Shown: positions 54,945 to 63,938 of the stretch, in pieces
How the letters are laid out: each line of letters starts with the position of its first letter
Position numbering within the stretch: the stretch's first letter is position 1
DNA from: Mucilaginibacter flavidus
GTDB lineage: Bacteria > Bacteroidota > Bacteroidia > Sphingobacteriales > Sphingobacteriaceae
Direction: 5' to 3'
Assembly: GCF_024055575.1 (NCBI RefSeq)
Contig: NZ_JAMXOE010000010.1
Location: forward strand, 1 to 64,000
Length of the DNA stretch: 64,000 nt
Program-made: the position numbers and the translations under genes
Notes under the pieces: generated by a model
What the model was told of the DNA's origin: nothing
Seen by the model: the letters and a program-made list of their open reading frames with translations, nothing else
The model's database searches: none

Positions 54945-56375
54945 CTATCTTTTCTCCATCAACTCAAAACTATCTTTATCGGCATCGCAAACCGGGCATG
55001 TATAAGTGTCAATATCTGCAAAAGCAGTGCCGGCTGGTATGGTGTTTAGTTCATCGCCGTAAGCTTTATCATAAACGGTTAAACAGTGCCTGCATTGGTA
55101 AAGCACGTCTACGTTTGCAGGCAAGTCTTCAGCCTCTTTAACCAAAGGGGCTACAATTTTTGTTTTGCTTTGCGACAATTGATAATAGCTATTGCATAAA
55201 TCAATTAACTGCTCCACCAGGTTTTGCGCTTTAACCCTCTTTTTATAGGAAATGTAATTTTTTGAGTTCGGGTTAAAATCTGCCGTATGTAACACCTCGA
55301 AATTACCCGATGGTTGTGTTTTTATAATGATCGACCCCAGCAAACCGGTTTTGGATTGCGTTTTAATGGCAAAGCTTAAACGGTAGGTTCGCAAATCGGC
55401 CTTTTCAAATTCGCGTACCAGGTGCTGCTTCAACGTAAGCCCTTCTTCGCACATATCTTCTATTTGCCAGTTTAACTCGTTCGAGGCATGCCTTACGTTT
55501 AGACGGTATCTATCCAGGATAAAACCCCAGTCGTTGCGGTCGCCGGGATTTATGCCTTTTATCAAAATTGATTTCCAGGGCGTGGTATATAGTTGCCCTA
55601 TCCTTGTTTCAAGACAAAGGCTGCATACTTCTTTTAAAAACGAAATTTCGAAAAGTTCATTGCGGCGATAAACACCCAGCCAGTATTTGTTATCGTATTT
55701 ATTAAAACCTTCGTAATAAGGCAAGTAAAAATCGGGCAATTGTAAGGGTACAGTCATCGGCTGCATATGTGTAGCTGTCCCTTTGGTCACCATATCAAAA
55801 AAAAGCTGCTCATCGATATCCGGCATGTCGTAAAACAGGGCCCTGTTTTTCAGGATAACTTCTTCGGCCTTTTTACTGATAACAGGTATATCATTTGAAT
55901 AAATAAGCGAAGGCCAGCAGTAAAACTGGCTAGTCTTAGGGAACCGGACATGCAAATACCAGTAGTTGCTTACATCTGAGCTGATAAAATTAAAGTTGCC
56001 GCCAAAAAACGGTACAAAAGTTTGATGCCGGTCTACCAGGTTTATTTTTAGCCGGGGCTGGTAACTGAAGAGGTCAAAAATGTCTTTATAAACGCCCTCT
56101 CTTAACCAACCTTCCTGGCTAAAAATAGTATCGCAAACATAGGAACTGATGATATTGGGATACTTATCGGCATCGATCTCATAAACAATACCGGCCTGCA
56201 ACATTTCCATCTCCATGTCTTCCAGTTCATTACCCGGAATGGAAAAAAATAATTGTTGCCGGTTGCCGAAACGGATGTGCTGTGCGCCTGCGTTTTCGGC
56301 AATTACCAATATCTCGTAAAGGTCACCGGCCGATACAACGCCCCCAGATAAGTTTATTTTAATTAGGTACTCCAT
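54945..56375 (-). CDS. Nitrite/sulfite-reductase-like protein with C-terminal rubredoxin domain
   Basis: 476 residues from ATG 56375, which overlaps the stop of the preceding gene (TGATG); the longer frame upstream lies inside that gene. The N-terminus (INLSGGVVSAGDLYEILVIAENAGAQHIRFGNRQQLFF, in pieces) is the ferredoxin-like half of nitrite/sulfite reductases. A typical siroheme/[4Fe-4S] ligand set C-x5-C...C-x3-C is not present; only CSLC at about 260 is close. The last 55 residues are a rubredoxin: QCRHCLTVYD...YTCPVCDADKD with two C-x2-C. So it is probably an electron carrier or a partner of the nitrate reductase, and nitrite reduction itself may need an enzyme elsewhere. Confidence 0.75.
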   Translation of the reverse strand: MEYLIKINLSGGVVSAGDLYEILVIAENAGAQHIRFGNRQQLFFSIPGNELEDMEMEMLQAGIVYEIDADKYPNIISSYVCDTIFSQEGWLREGVYKDIFDLFSYQPRLKINLVDRHQTFVPFFGGNFNFISSDVSNYWYLHVRFPKTSQFYCWPSLIYSNDIPVISKKAEEVILKNRALFYDMPDIDEQLFFDMVTKGTATHMQPMTVPLQLPDFYLPYYEGFNKYDNKYWLGVYRRNELFEISFLKEVCSLCLETRIGQLYTTPWKSILIKGINPGDRNDWGFILDRYRLNVRHASNELNWQIEDMCEEGLTLKQHLVREFEKADLRTYRLSFAIKTQSKTGLLGSIIIKTQPSGNFEVLHTADFNPNSKNYISYKKRVKAQNLVEQLIDLCNSYYQLSQSKTKIVAPLVKEAEDLPANVDVLYQCRHCLTVYDKAYGDELNTIPAGTAFADIDTYTCPVCDADKDSFELMEKR

Positions 56376-59300
56376 CAGGCTACATTTTGCGGAACCAGGT
56401 TTTTCAATCCTTCTGCCAGGAGGCGCTTCACCTCCGGCCGGCATGAACCGCACCCGGTACCGGCGCCGGTGGCAGAACAGAGGTCTTTTATATTATCGCA
56501 GCCTCCTGCAATTTTTATGTTGATGTTTTCGCTGCCTACGTTGTTGCAGCTGCATACCAGTTTACCTAATACCGGGTCGGCTTTGTTGCCGCTACGTAGT
56601 AGTTGCAGGCGCTTTTCACTTAGTTCAGTTTTGTTGGCAATCAATTCCTTAAACTCCAGGAACTCACTTTTATCGCCAATTAATATGGCGCCTACCAGCT
56701 TGTCCTGGTGGATGATGCATTTTTTATAATAGCGCTTAGCCTTATCGATAAAAACTACTTCTTCATAACCTGGTTCATCAGGGCATTCGGGCAGGCCAAT
56801 ACTGCAAAGGTCGAAACCGTGTATTTTTATAATATTCATGAATAGGCTGCCTTTGTAATAGCTGGCAATGTCGCCGTTCATGTAACCGGCAACAACAGAG
56901 GCCTGCTGTTCGGCGGCAGCGGTAATGCCATATAAGATGCCTTCAAATTCGGCAATCTCGCCTATAGCGTAAATATCCGGGTCACTGGTTTGCAGGCGCT
57001 CATTTACAACCACACCGCGTTTGCATTCCAGCCCGCAGTCGCGGGCAAGCTCAAGATTGGGCGTGGTTCCTATGGCAAGAATCATCGCGTCGCAGTCAAT
57101 TTTACGTCCGCTGCGCAAGGCAATACCGGTTAGTTTTGATCGGCCATAATACAGCTGCACCTCGTCATCATAATAAATATCGCATTCCTGGTCAACCATT
57201 TCTTCGTGCAGCAATTTACTCCCCAGGGCATCTAACTGTCGGTTTAAAAAACTGGAAGTCCGTTGAATAATAGTTATCCTGATTCCCATTTCGCGCAATG
57301 ATGCCGCCATTTCAAGCCCGAGTAAGCCACCACCAACAATTACTACATGCCCGTTTTTTTTGATATGTTTTTTAAAATTATCAGCATCGGTACGGCTACG
57401 CATCGTGAATATACCGGGCAGTGAGGGCACATTTTTAGGGATGGCTGCCCGGCTGCCGGTGGCCATAATCAGCACGTCATATGGTGTTTTAATACCCCTC
57501 GCATCGATAACATATTTTGTTTCGCGGTCTATTTTTTCGACACTTACACCCCGCAGTAAATTAATGCGGTATCCAGGTTCTTCCGAATCCTTCATCTTAA
57601 CTAACTGCTCCCATTGCTGTTCGCCGCTGATATAGTCGGGCAGCATCACCCGGTTGTAAAACGGAAAATTTTCCTTGCTGAAAATGGTAATACGGTCGGC
57701 AGGGTTCAGTTCCCGGTACGATTTTACAAAACCATAAGCACCGGCACCCGCTCCAATAATTACAACACGTTGAAAGGGCTTTTTATATTTCTCAATGTTA
57801 ACGGCGCAGTATTTAAAGTCGGGTTCTTTCGAGATTGGGTCGACCGCATCATTGGTGATATTATTCACCCGGTGCAGGTCGTTACCTAATATTTTCCCCC
57901 AGTGCATCGGTAAGAAAACTACGCCCGGCTTAATTTGAGTTGTTACTTTTGCTTTCACCCGCACCTCGCCGCGGCGCGAAGTTATTACTGTAACGTCACC
58001 ATCTTTTAAGTGCAGGCCGGCAGCGTCATGCGGGTTTATTTCTATAAAAGATTCCTTCAGGTGCTGGTTCAGCTTATTTACCTTACCGGTCTTGCTCATA
58101 GTATGCCACTGATCGCGGATACGGCCGGTGGTTAATATAAACGGATAGTCGTTGTCCGGTCTTTCACTGGTAAAAGCATCAGGCACGGGATGTATTATCG
58201 CATTTTGCGATGGGGTGAAGAATTTTTTATCAGCAAAAAGGCGCTCTGTACCGCCGGGTTTGCTTTTCTTTTTATAAGGCCATTGTACCGAAGATTGCTC
58301 TTTCAGTACTTCGTAACTAAGTCCGCTGATGTCGATATTTGTTTTTGCGGTTAGCTTAACATGCTCAGCATAAATCTCTGCGTTGTTTTTAAAATTAAAT
58401 CCCTGGTAGCCCATTTTACGGGCAAAGCGGCAAATAATTTCGGCATCGGGCAGGGCCTCGCCGGGCGGCTCAATAATTTTATTGAGATAACTGATGCGCC
58501 TTTCTGAATTGGTCATGGTGCCCTCTTTTTCAGCCCAGGCGGCGGCAGGCAGTATCACATCGGCATAAGCTAAAGTTTCGGGCTTATTGCTTACTTCTTG
58601 AACCAATACAAACTTGGCTTTCTTCAAGGCCTGCTCAGCCAAGCGCACATTAGGTAAACTGGTGAGCGGGTTGGTGCACATTATCCAGATTGCTTTTAAC
58701 CTGCCATCATTCAAAGCCTCAAACATCTCGGTAGCGGTTAGGCCCGGTTCGGGATTAATGCTCGTGCCCTTCCAAAACTTCTGTACCTCTTCGCGGTGCA
58801 GCGGGTTTTTCAAGTCGCGGTGTGCTGGCAGCAGGTTTGCCAGCCCGCCAACTTCGCGGCCACCCATGGCATTGGGCTGCCCGGTCAGGGATAAAGGCCC
58901 TGACCCGGGCTTGCCCACGTGGCCGGTTATCAAATTCAAGTTTATAAGGCTCAGATTTTTGTTTACACCAACACTGCTTTGGTTTAGTCCCATGGTCCAC
59001 ATAGAGATAAAGCCTTTGGCTTCGCCGATGTATTTGGCGGCAAGCTGCATATCACGCTCGCTGACACCGCATATTTTTGCCGATTCTGCAAGGGTACGCT
59101 TAAATACCAGCGCACTGTATTGCTCAAACCCTTCCGCATGGTTACGGATAAAGTCGATATCAATATCTCCGTTCTCGATCAGCAAGCGGCCGATGGCATG
59201 GTTCAGCGTGATATCTGTACCGGGATTGATTTGTAAGTGCAAATCAGCCAGGCTGCAGGTGTCCGTCACCCTTGGGTCGACCACTATGACTTTAATATTC

Positions 59301-59899
59301 GGGTTAGCCGCCTTATGCGCCTCAACCCTGCGCCATAATATCGGGTGGCACCAGGCTGGGTTAGCGCCGGTTACATAAAAACAGTCGGCCAGTTCAATAT
59401 CGTCATAACAAAGCGGTACACTATCCTCACCCAGCGCCATTTTGTAAGCAGCTACTGCGCTACTCATACACAGGCGCGAATTAGTATCGATATTATTACT
59501 GCCGATAAAACCCTTCATCAGCTTATTTACCACGTAATACTCCTCGGTTAAGCATTGCCCGGAGGCATAAAACGCGACTGAATCAGGCCCGTATTTTTCG
59601 ATAAACGTTTTAAAAACGGCCACTGTACGGTCGAGCGCATCGTCCCAACTTACCCTTTGCAGGGGCATGCTTTTGTTGTAGCGCATTTGCGGGTACAGCA
59701 GCCGGTCGCTTTTATCATTTACGGTATAGTGCAGGTTGATGCCCTTGCTGCACAGCATACCCTTGTTAACCGGGTATTCTTTATTCCCGGTAACGGAAAT
59801 ATCTCCGTTCTTTTCTTTATTAACCACCACGCCGCAGCCAACCCCGCAATAACAGCAGGTTGAGGTGAGCGATTGGATATTTTTTCCGGGTGATTGCAT
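56375..59899 (-). CDS. Fused assimilatory nitrate reductase: Mo domain + FAD/NAD domain + BFD [2Fe-2S]
   Basis: 1174 residues. The N-terminus has a [4Fe-4S] site CCYCGVGCG...MLCSKG (about 15-50), followed by the molybdopterin oxidoreductase body (CMSSAVAAYKMALG; LINLNLITGHVGKPGSGPLSLTGQPNAMGGREVGG in pieces) and the dinucleotide-binding cap (PFILTTGRIRDQWHTMSKTG) to about 690. From about 715 a NirB-like FAD/NAD oxidoreductase follows (VVIIGAGAGAYGFV; VVIVGGGLLGLEMAASL; DIYAIGEIAEF). The end is a BFD-type [2Fe-2S] domain CSCNNVG...GAGTGCGSCRPEV. Together it can pass electrons from NAD(P)H to nitrate in one chain. No signal peptide, so cytoplasmic; all catalytic landmarks seem intact. Confidence 0.93.
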   Translation of the reverse strand: MQSPGKNIQSLTSTCCYCGVGCGVVVNKEKNGDISVTGNKEYPVNKGMLCSKGINLHYTVNDKSDRLLYPQMRYNKSMPLQRVSWDDALDRTVAVFKTFIEKYGPDSVAFYASGQCLTEEYYVVNKLMKGFIGSNNIDTNSRLCMSSAVAAYKMALGEDSVPLCYDDIELADCFYVTGANPAWCHPILWRRVEAHKAANPNIKVIVVDPRVTDTCSLADLHLQINPGTDITLNHAIGRLLIENGDIDIDFIRNHAEGFEQYSALVFKRTLAESAKICGVSERDMQLAAKYIGEAKGFISMWTMGLNQSSVGVNKNLSLINLNLITGHVGKPGSGPLSLTGQPNAMGGREVGGLANLLPAHRDLKNPLHREEVQKFWKGTSINPEPGLTATEMFEALNDGRLKAIWIMCTNPLTSLPNVRLAEQALKKAKFVLVQEVSNKPETLAYADVILPAAAWAEKEGTMTNSERRISYLNKIIEPPGEALPDAEIICRFARKMGYQGFNFKNNAEIYAEHVKLTAKTNIDISGLSYEVLKEQSSVQWPYKKKSKPGGTERLFADKKFFTPSQNAIIHPVPDAFTSERPDNDYPFILTTGRIRDQWHTMSKTGKVNKLNQHLKESFIEINPHDAAGLHLKDGDVTVITSRRGEVRVKAKVTTQIKPGVVFLPMHWGKILGNDLHRVNNITNDAVDPISKEPDFKYCAVNIEKYKKPFQRVVIIGAGAGAYGFVKSYRELNPADRITIFSKENFPFYNRVMLPDYISGEQQWEQLVKMKDSEEPGYRINLLRGVSVEKIDRETKYVIDARGIKTPYDVLIMATGSRAAIPKNVPSLPGIFTMRSRTDADNFKKHIKKNGHVVIVGGGLLGLEMAASLREMGIRITIIQRTSSFLNRQLDALGSKLLHEEMVDQECDIYYDDEVQLYYGRSKLTGIALRSGRKIDCDAMILAIGTTPNLELARDCGLECKRGVVVNERLQTSDPDIYAIGEIAEFEGILYGITAAAEQQASVVAGYMNGDIASYYKGSLFMNIIKIHGFDLCSIGLPECPDEPGYEEVVFIDKAKRYYKKCIIHQDKLVGAILIGDKSEFLEFKELIANKTELSEKRLQLLRSGNKADPVLGKLVCSCNNVGSENINIKIAGGCDNIKDLCSATGAGTGCGSCRPEVKRLLAEGLKNLVPQNVA

Positions 59900-59914
59900 G
59901 TGTTATATCTTAAA

Positions 59915-61204
59915 TTATACCGCCGCTGCTATGCCCGATGCCGGTTGTTCTTCGTTGGCTGTTTGCTTGTAGAAACGGGTAACAAATACAATTGCCGCTA
60001 CCACCATTACTGTGTAACCGATATAGGTAAAAGCCTGCACATAGGTAATAGCCGATGATTTGAACAGGAAGCCAAAAAGCATCCCGCCCAGGTTACCGCC
60101 AGCCCCAACTATGCCACTTACAAGGCCAACATTCTTCTCGTTAACAAAAGGGACAATGCCATAGGTTGCCCCGTTTGACATTTTAAGGAAAAGCGCGAAC
60201 GACAGCATGGAAATAATGGCAATTAACAAAGTGCCCGATTGTGCAAACAGTACCAATCCGCAGCCTTCTAAAAGTAGTACACCAGCCAGCAATAAGCCTT
60301 TACCGCGCAATCCATGTTTTTTGCCAACCTTGTCTGATACGATACCACCCAATGCCCGGGCGAAAATGTTCATGAAACCGAATATCCCGGCCCAAAAGCC
60401 AGCTGAACTTTGCGACAAATGGAAATTGTCTACAAAATGCAGTGAAGCCACGTTATCAAAAGTAACTTCCATGCCGAAGCACATGGCGTAGGCCATGGTC
60501 AGGGCCCAAATGCGCCAGTCGGCCAATACGGACCAGTCTGTTTTGGTTGATTTGGTTTTGTAGCCTATCTCGTCGTAGTTGCCATTGGGGGTATCTTTAG
60601 TATATTTATAATATAGCCATGCAATTACCAGCATCATTGTGCCGGGAACAATCATGGCGTAGCGCCATGCTTCGGCAGATGTGTAGCCAAAACCAACAAT
60701 GGCGGCAAATATTAAAGGCATCACCATATTGGTAACCCCGCCGCCCAGGTTGCCCCAGCCGCCGGTAACCGCGTTTGCTGTGCCTTTTATATTGGGTGCA
60801 AACATCATGGAAGTGTGAAACTGGGTAATTACGAACGATGCCCCGATAACCCCGATTGCCAGCCTGAACATTAAAAAAGTAGTATAGCTATGCGCCAGCC
60901 CTACAAAAAATACCGGCAGCGAACCGATGAGCAACAGCCGTACTGCTGTTTTACGTGGCCCCCAGGTATCGCACAGCTTACCAATAATAAGGCGGGCAAT
61001 AATAGTGGAGCCTACCGAAGCGATGATGATGTTACCTATTTGTGCCTTGGTTAAATGCAGTTCGGCACGGATAGTCGGCATTAACGGCGCCAGGCCGAAC
61101 CAGCCGAAGAAACAAACAAAGAACATAAGCCACGTGATGTGAAATGTGCGCATTTGTATGCCCTTTGCTGAAAATATATTGAGTTTGGTGAGTTGCTTTT
61201 CCAT
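59915..61204 (-). CDS. narK: NarK/NasA-type nitrate/nitrite transporter
   Basis: 429 residues, 12 helices, MFS. The N-terminal region FHITWLMFFVCFFGWFGLAPLMPTIRAEL (in pieces), the first nitrate signature FVITQFHTSMMFAPNIKGTANAVTGGWGNLGGG (in pieces) and the second one GIVGAGGNLGGMLFGFLF identify the nitrate/nitrite porter family. It imports nitrate across the inner membrane for the reductase encoded 15 bp downstream. One operon with the porin before it (22 bp gap). Confidence 0.93.
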   Translation of the reverse strand: MEKQLTKLNIFSAKGIQMRTFHITWLMFFVCFFGWFGLAPLMPTIRAELHLTKAQIGNIIIASVGSTIIARLIIGKLCDTWGPRKTAVRLLLIGSLPVFFVGLAHSYTTFLMFRLAIGVIGASFVITQFHTSMMFAPNIKGTANAVTGGWGNLGGGVTNMVMPLIFAAIVGFGYTSAEAWRYAMIVPGTMMLVIAWLYYKYTKDTPNGNYDEIGYKTKSTKTDWSVLADWRIWALTMAYAMCFGMEVTFDNVASLHFVDNFHLSQSSAGFWAGIFGFMNIFARALGGIVSDKVGKKHGLRGKGLLLAGVLLLEGCGLVLFAQSGTLLIAIISMLSFALFLKMSNGATYGIVPFVNEKNVGLVSGIVGAGGNLGGMLFGFLFKSSAITYVQAFTYIGYTVMVVAAIVFVTRFYKQTANEEQPASGIAAAV

Positions 61205-61226
61205 GATCTTTCTTTTTTGAGGATGA

Positions 61227-62765
61227 TTATTTATTTAGAAATTCTGGGGTGATATTGAGTTGGAGATATGCCCAAACAGGGTTAAGATGTGCAGTGCCCG
61301 GACTTATATTTTTCGCATACTCCATACTTTGTGTAGCCGACATGTACGACAGACCCAACGTAGCCTGTGTAAACTTGTTAAGCTTATAGCCTGTAGTTAG
61401 GTCGAATTCGGTGCCGAGGTATTTGCTAACTGCGTTGCCGGTCAAATCTTTTTGATTGTTAGCCAGCATAAAATAGTGGTTAGACAGTTCGGTACTGAAC
61501 CGTTTGTTGTTCGATGTGTATTTTATTTTAAGATAAGGGTTACTCAGTCCGCCAGTTGGCGACCCGCTGCCTGCATAAAAGTAATCCATCAAGCCCCAAA
61601 ATTTGTGCGGCGTGCCATACAGCGGATCGAAACGATGACTGGTTTTGGATGAAGAAAAGGCATCGTTGCCGGATAGGTAGTCCCAACCTATTGTGTACGC
61701 GAGGCTACCTGGGCTATAAGCAGCCGAGAAGGTGAGCATGGAAGCATCAAGCGCCAGGCCATCCTTATCATGTCCGCCCTGGTAGTAGTAACCGCCGGTT
61801 AAGGCAAACTGGTTTTTATCGCCAAATACGGGGTTAACGAGCAGCCCTGTTGTGTAACGCAGATTTACACCCGGTTGGTTATAGCGATAGCCATATACAT
61901 AGCCAACATCGGCGCCGGCGGTATTTTTAACTGAATCGAGCGCGTGTTTGCCAAACTGATCGGTTAGGAACAGGCCAGATATTTTAGTTTTGTTGAATTT
62001 TTTTGCAAAGTATAAATACTGTAATGCTTTATAATCCTGGTTCAGCCCGTTTGTACCGGGTGGGTTTAACAACGCCAGGTTGCCGTTTTTAACACTAATG
62101 CCTGATCCATTGATCAATGGAATCATCCCGGCCGGCGTGTTGACCAAATTGCCTTTACTATCTTTTACTGTAGCAGGCACATTGGCTGGTGTATAATAGG
62201 TGCCGTTGTAATTTATTGCGTCGCTATTTTGATTAAAAGCGCCGCCTAAATCAACTAGCCAGCCGCTTTGAATAAGTTTTAGTACAATGGCATCATGGCG
62301 GCGGGCTTGCTGCAGCCAGTCCGACGGGCCCAGCAGGTGCTCATCGTCGTAGGTAATTTCCTGGCGGCCTATTTTAATGGCGAAATAATCGAACGGCGAT
62401 TTTTTAAAGGAAGTGTCTTTTTTGTTAGAGAGGATAATTTCGGCCCAGGCTTCGTGCAAACTTAAACGGCTGCCATCGTTTACAGTTATAGTGGAAGCAT
62501 CCTGCCCCCAAAGCCGCACATCCTGGATAGAAGTTTGAAAAATAAGGTGGCTCCACTTATAGTTGAGCGTCAGCCGCGTTCGCTGGGAAATAAAGGCGGC
62601 ATCTTTGTTACCGAGGGTTTGCAGTGTGACGTAACCGTCGCGCAATTCGCCCCGGGGGCGTAGCTGCCCGGTGATTGTTAATTGCGCCCTGGCCGTAAGC
62701 GCGGCCAGGCTGAAGCACGACACAAAAAGAACAACCCTGCATTGTTTAAATACATTTTTGTACAT
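61227..62765 (-). CDS. Outer-membrane porin of the alginate-export type in the nitrate operon
   Basis: 512 residues with a signal peptide (ends LTARAQ). The chain alternates polar and aromatic residues in beta-strand style (RLTLNYKWSHLIFQTSIQDVRLWG, SPFDYFAIKIGRQEITYDDEHLLGPSDW in pieces), with the alginate_exp family pattern GRQEI...LLGPSDWLQQARRHDAI. It ends in TPEFLNK rather than a terminal aromatic residue. In this position it probably serves as outer-membrane channel for nitrate; an alginate role is not suggested by neighbours. First gene of the operon; its start faces the Crp/Fnr gene. Confidence 0.85.
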   Translation of the reverse strand: MYKNVFKQCRVVLFVSCFSLAALTARAQLTITGQLRPRGELRDGYVTLQTLGNKDAAFISQRTRLTLNYKWSHLIFQTSIQDVRLWGQDASTITVNDGSRLSLHEAWAEIILSNKKDTSFKKSPFDYFAIKIGRQEITYDDEHLLGPSDWLQQARRHDAIVLKLIQSGWLVDLGGAFNQNSDAINYNGTYYTPANVPATVKDSKGNLVNTPAGMIPLINGSGISVKNGNLALLNPPGTNGLNQDYKALQYLYFAKKFNKTKISGLFLTDQFGKHALDSVKNTAGADVGYVYGYRYNQPGVNLRYTTGLLVNPVFGDKNQFALTGGYYYQGGHDKDGLALDASMLTFSAAYSPGSLAYTIGWDYLSGNDAFSSSKTSHRFDPLYGTPHKFWGLMDYFYAGSGSPTGGLSNPYLKIKYTSNNKRFSTELSNHYFMLANNQKDLTGNAVSKYLGTEFDLTTGYKLNKFTQATLGLSYMSATQSMEYAKNISPGTAHLNPVWAYLQLNITPEFLNK

Positions 62766-63227
62766 TTGGTAAGGTTTTTTAATTTGTTAAAGCAATTGAA
62801 AACTGATAACCCTGCCCGGGAATGCGACCTCCCGGCGGGGCTTTTTTTTGAGTGATAATTCTTATTTCTCTGTCATTGTTAGTTATTTTATTAATTAGGT
62901 AACTAATACATGTTTTATTTCCATAAATATAGCCATTTTAATAAAAACATCGAAATAAAAATCAAATTTCGAGTTTTTTTATGATTAATATTAGATAGTA
63001 GTGTTTTTTTAATAAAAAATTAACAATAAATTATTTAAAACACTCAATAATTCCATTTTAATAATTTTTTTAATCTAAATAGTCTTATTTAAATCATTTA
63101 TTTTTAAAAACTTAAAGATTAAATTCAATTATTTGATGATTTATTCCATATTTGTTTGAAAATAACGGTGCGTTATTTGATTTTGTTCCTGTAAAAATTA
63201 CTTTTATTCTATAAGTGATATAAAAAA
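62766..63227. promoter_or_regulatory. Divergent control region porin operon / crp-fnr gene
   Basis: 462 bp, extremely AT-rich. A GC-rich hairpin (GCCCGGG...CCCGGCGGGG) with eight T lies at 62811-62849, oriented to stop plus-strand transcripts. The palindrome AATAACGGTGCGTTATT (63161-63177) lies about 50 bp before the regulator start and is the best candidate for a Crp/Fnr-type operator. I see no small gene. Confidence 0.5.
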
Positions 63228-63938
63228 TTGAAAGAAGTTAAAAATATTAAGAAAAATAGTCCCCTTTGCGATGCCCGCACGTGTTTTATGTGTAAAAATT
63301 GCATGGAAGAATGGCATCCTGCTATTTGCGCCAATAAAATCAATATCAAATTAAAAAAAGGGGAGGTGTTATTTAATGAAGGAGATCCGGTTAGTGGTAT
63401 CTATTTTGTGTATAGCGGCGTTATTAAAGTATACAAACAATGGGACGATGATAAGGAGCTGATAATCCGCTTTGCCGAAAACGGCGCCATTTTAGGTCAT
63501 CGCGGCATAGGGCCAAATCTTAATTATCCTATTTCGGCAGCGGCGCTTGAGCCGTCAGTGGTCTGCTACGTGAGCATGAAATTTTTTGAAAGTACATTAA
63601 AGGTAAATGGTGAACTTACCTACCAACTGGTTAATTTCTTTGCCAGCGAACTGCGTAAATCTGAACGCCGCATGCGCGACCTCGCGCACATGTCTGTTAA
63701 GGGCCGGGTTGCCGGCGCATTGATAAAACTACAGAAGCAATTCGGAACAACCACCGACGGTTTTATTAATATTACCCTGAGTCGCCAGGACCTGGCATCA
63801 TTCGCCGGTGCTACTTACGAAACCGTTTTCAGGGTTATCAATGAATTGGTGCAGGAGCAGAGTATCAGGCTATCGGGAAAAAGTATTGCTATTAATAATC
63901 CCGATGCCCTTGCTGCTTTGCGGCAACATAATAAGTGA
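63228..63938 (+). CDS. Crp/Fnr-family regulator with N-terminal cysteine cluster
   Basis: 236 residues from TTG 63228; it is the only start that keeps the cysteines (the first ATG lies at codon 21, and a stop lies four codons upstream). Cys at 14, 19, 22, 25 and 34 (LCDARTCFMCKNCMEEWHPAIC, in pieces) resemble a Fe-S site. A cyclic-nucleotide-binding-like beta-roll follows (GEVLFNEGDPVSGIYFVYSGVIKVYK, in pieces) and the CRP-type helix-turn-helix TLSRQDLASFAGATYETVFRVINEL. It likely senses oxygen, NO or redox state and controls the divergent nitrate operon. Confidence 0.9.
   Translation: MKEVKNIKKNSPLCDARTCFMCKNCMEEWHPAICANKINIKLKKGEVLFNEGDPVSGIYFVYSGVIKVYKQWDDDKELIIRFAENGAILGHRGIGPNLNYPISAAALEPSVVCYVSMKFFESTLKVNGELTYQLVNFFASELRKSERRMRDLAHMSVKGRVAGALIKLQKQFGTTTDGFINITLSRQDLASFAGATYETVFRVINELVQEQSIRLSGKSIAINNPDALAALRQHNK

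Noticed and set aside
56376..56453. 26-residue N-terminal extension of the rubredoxin-domain protein
   Set aside because: It lies inside the coding end of the nitrate reductase in another frame; the TGATG overlap start at 56375 matches the family N-terminus.
58614..59378. 254-residue frame opposite the nitrate reductase
   Set aside because: Shadow of the GC-rich coding strand; composition (serine/proline/arginine-rich without motifs) and lack of a start signal speak against a gene.
61227..62765. Alginate export function of the porin
   Set aside because: The family name is historical; the operon context is nitrate uptake and no alginate genes are present.
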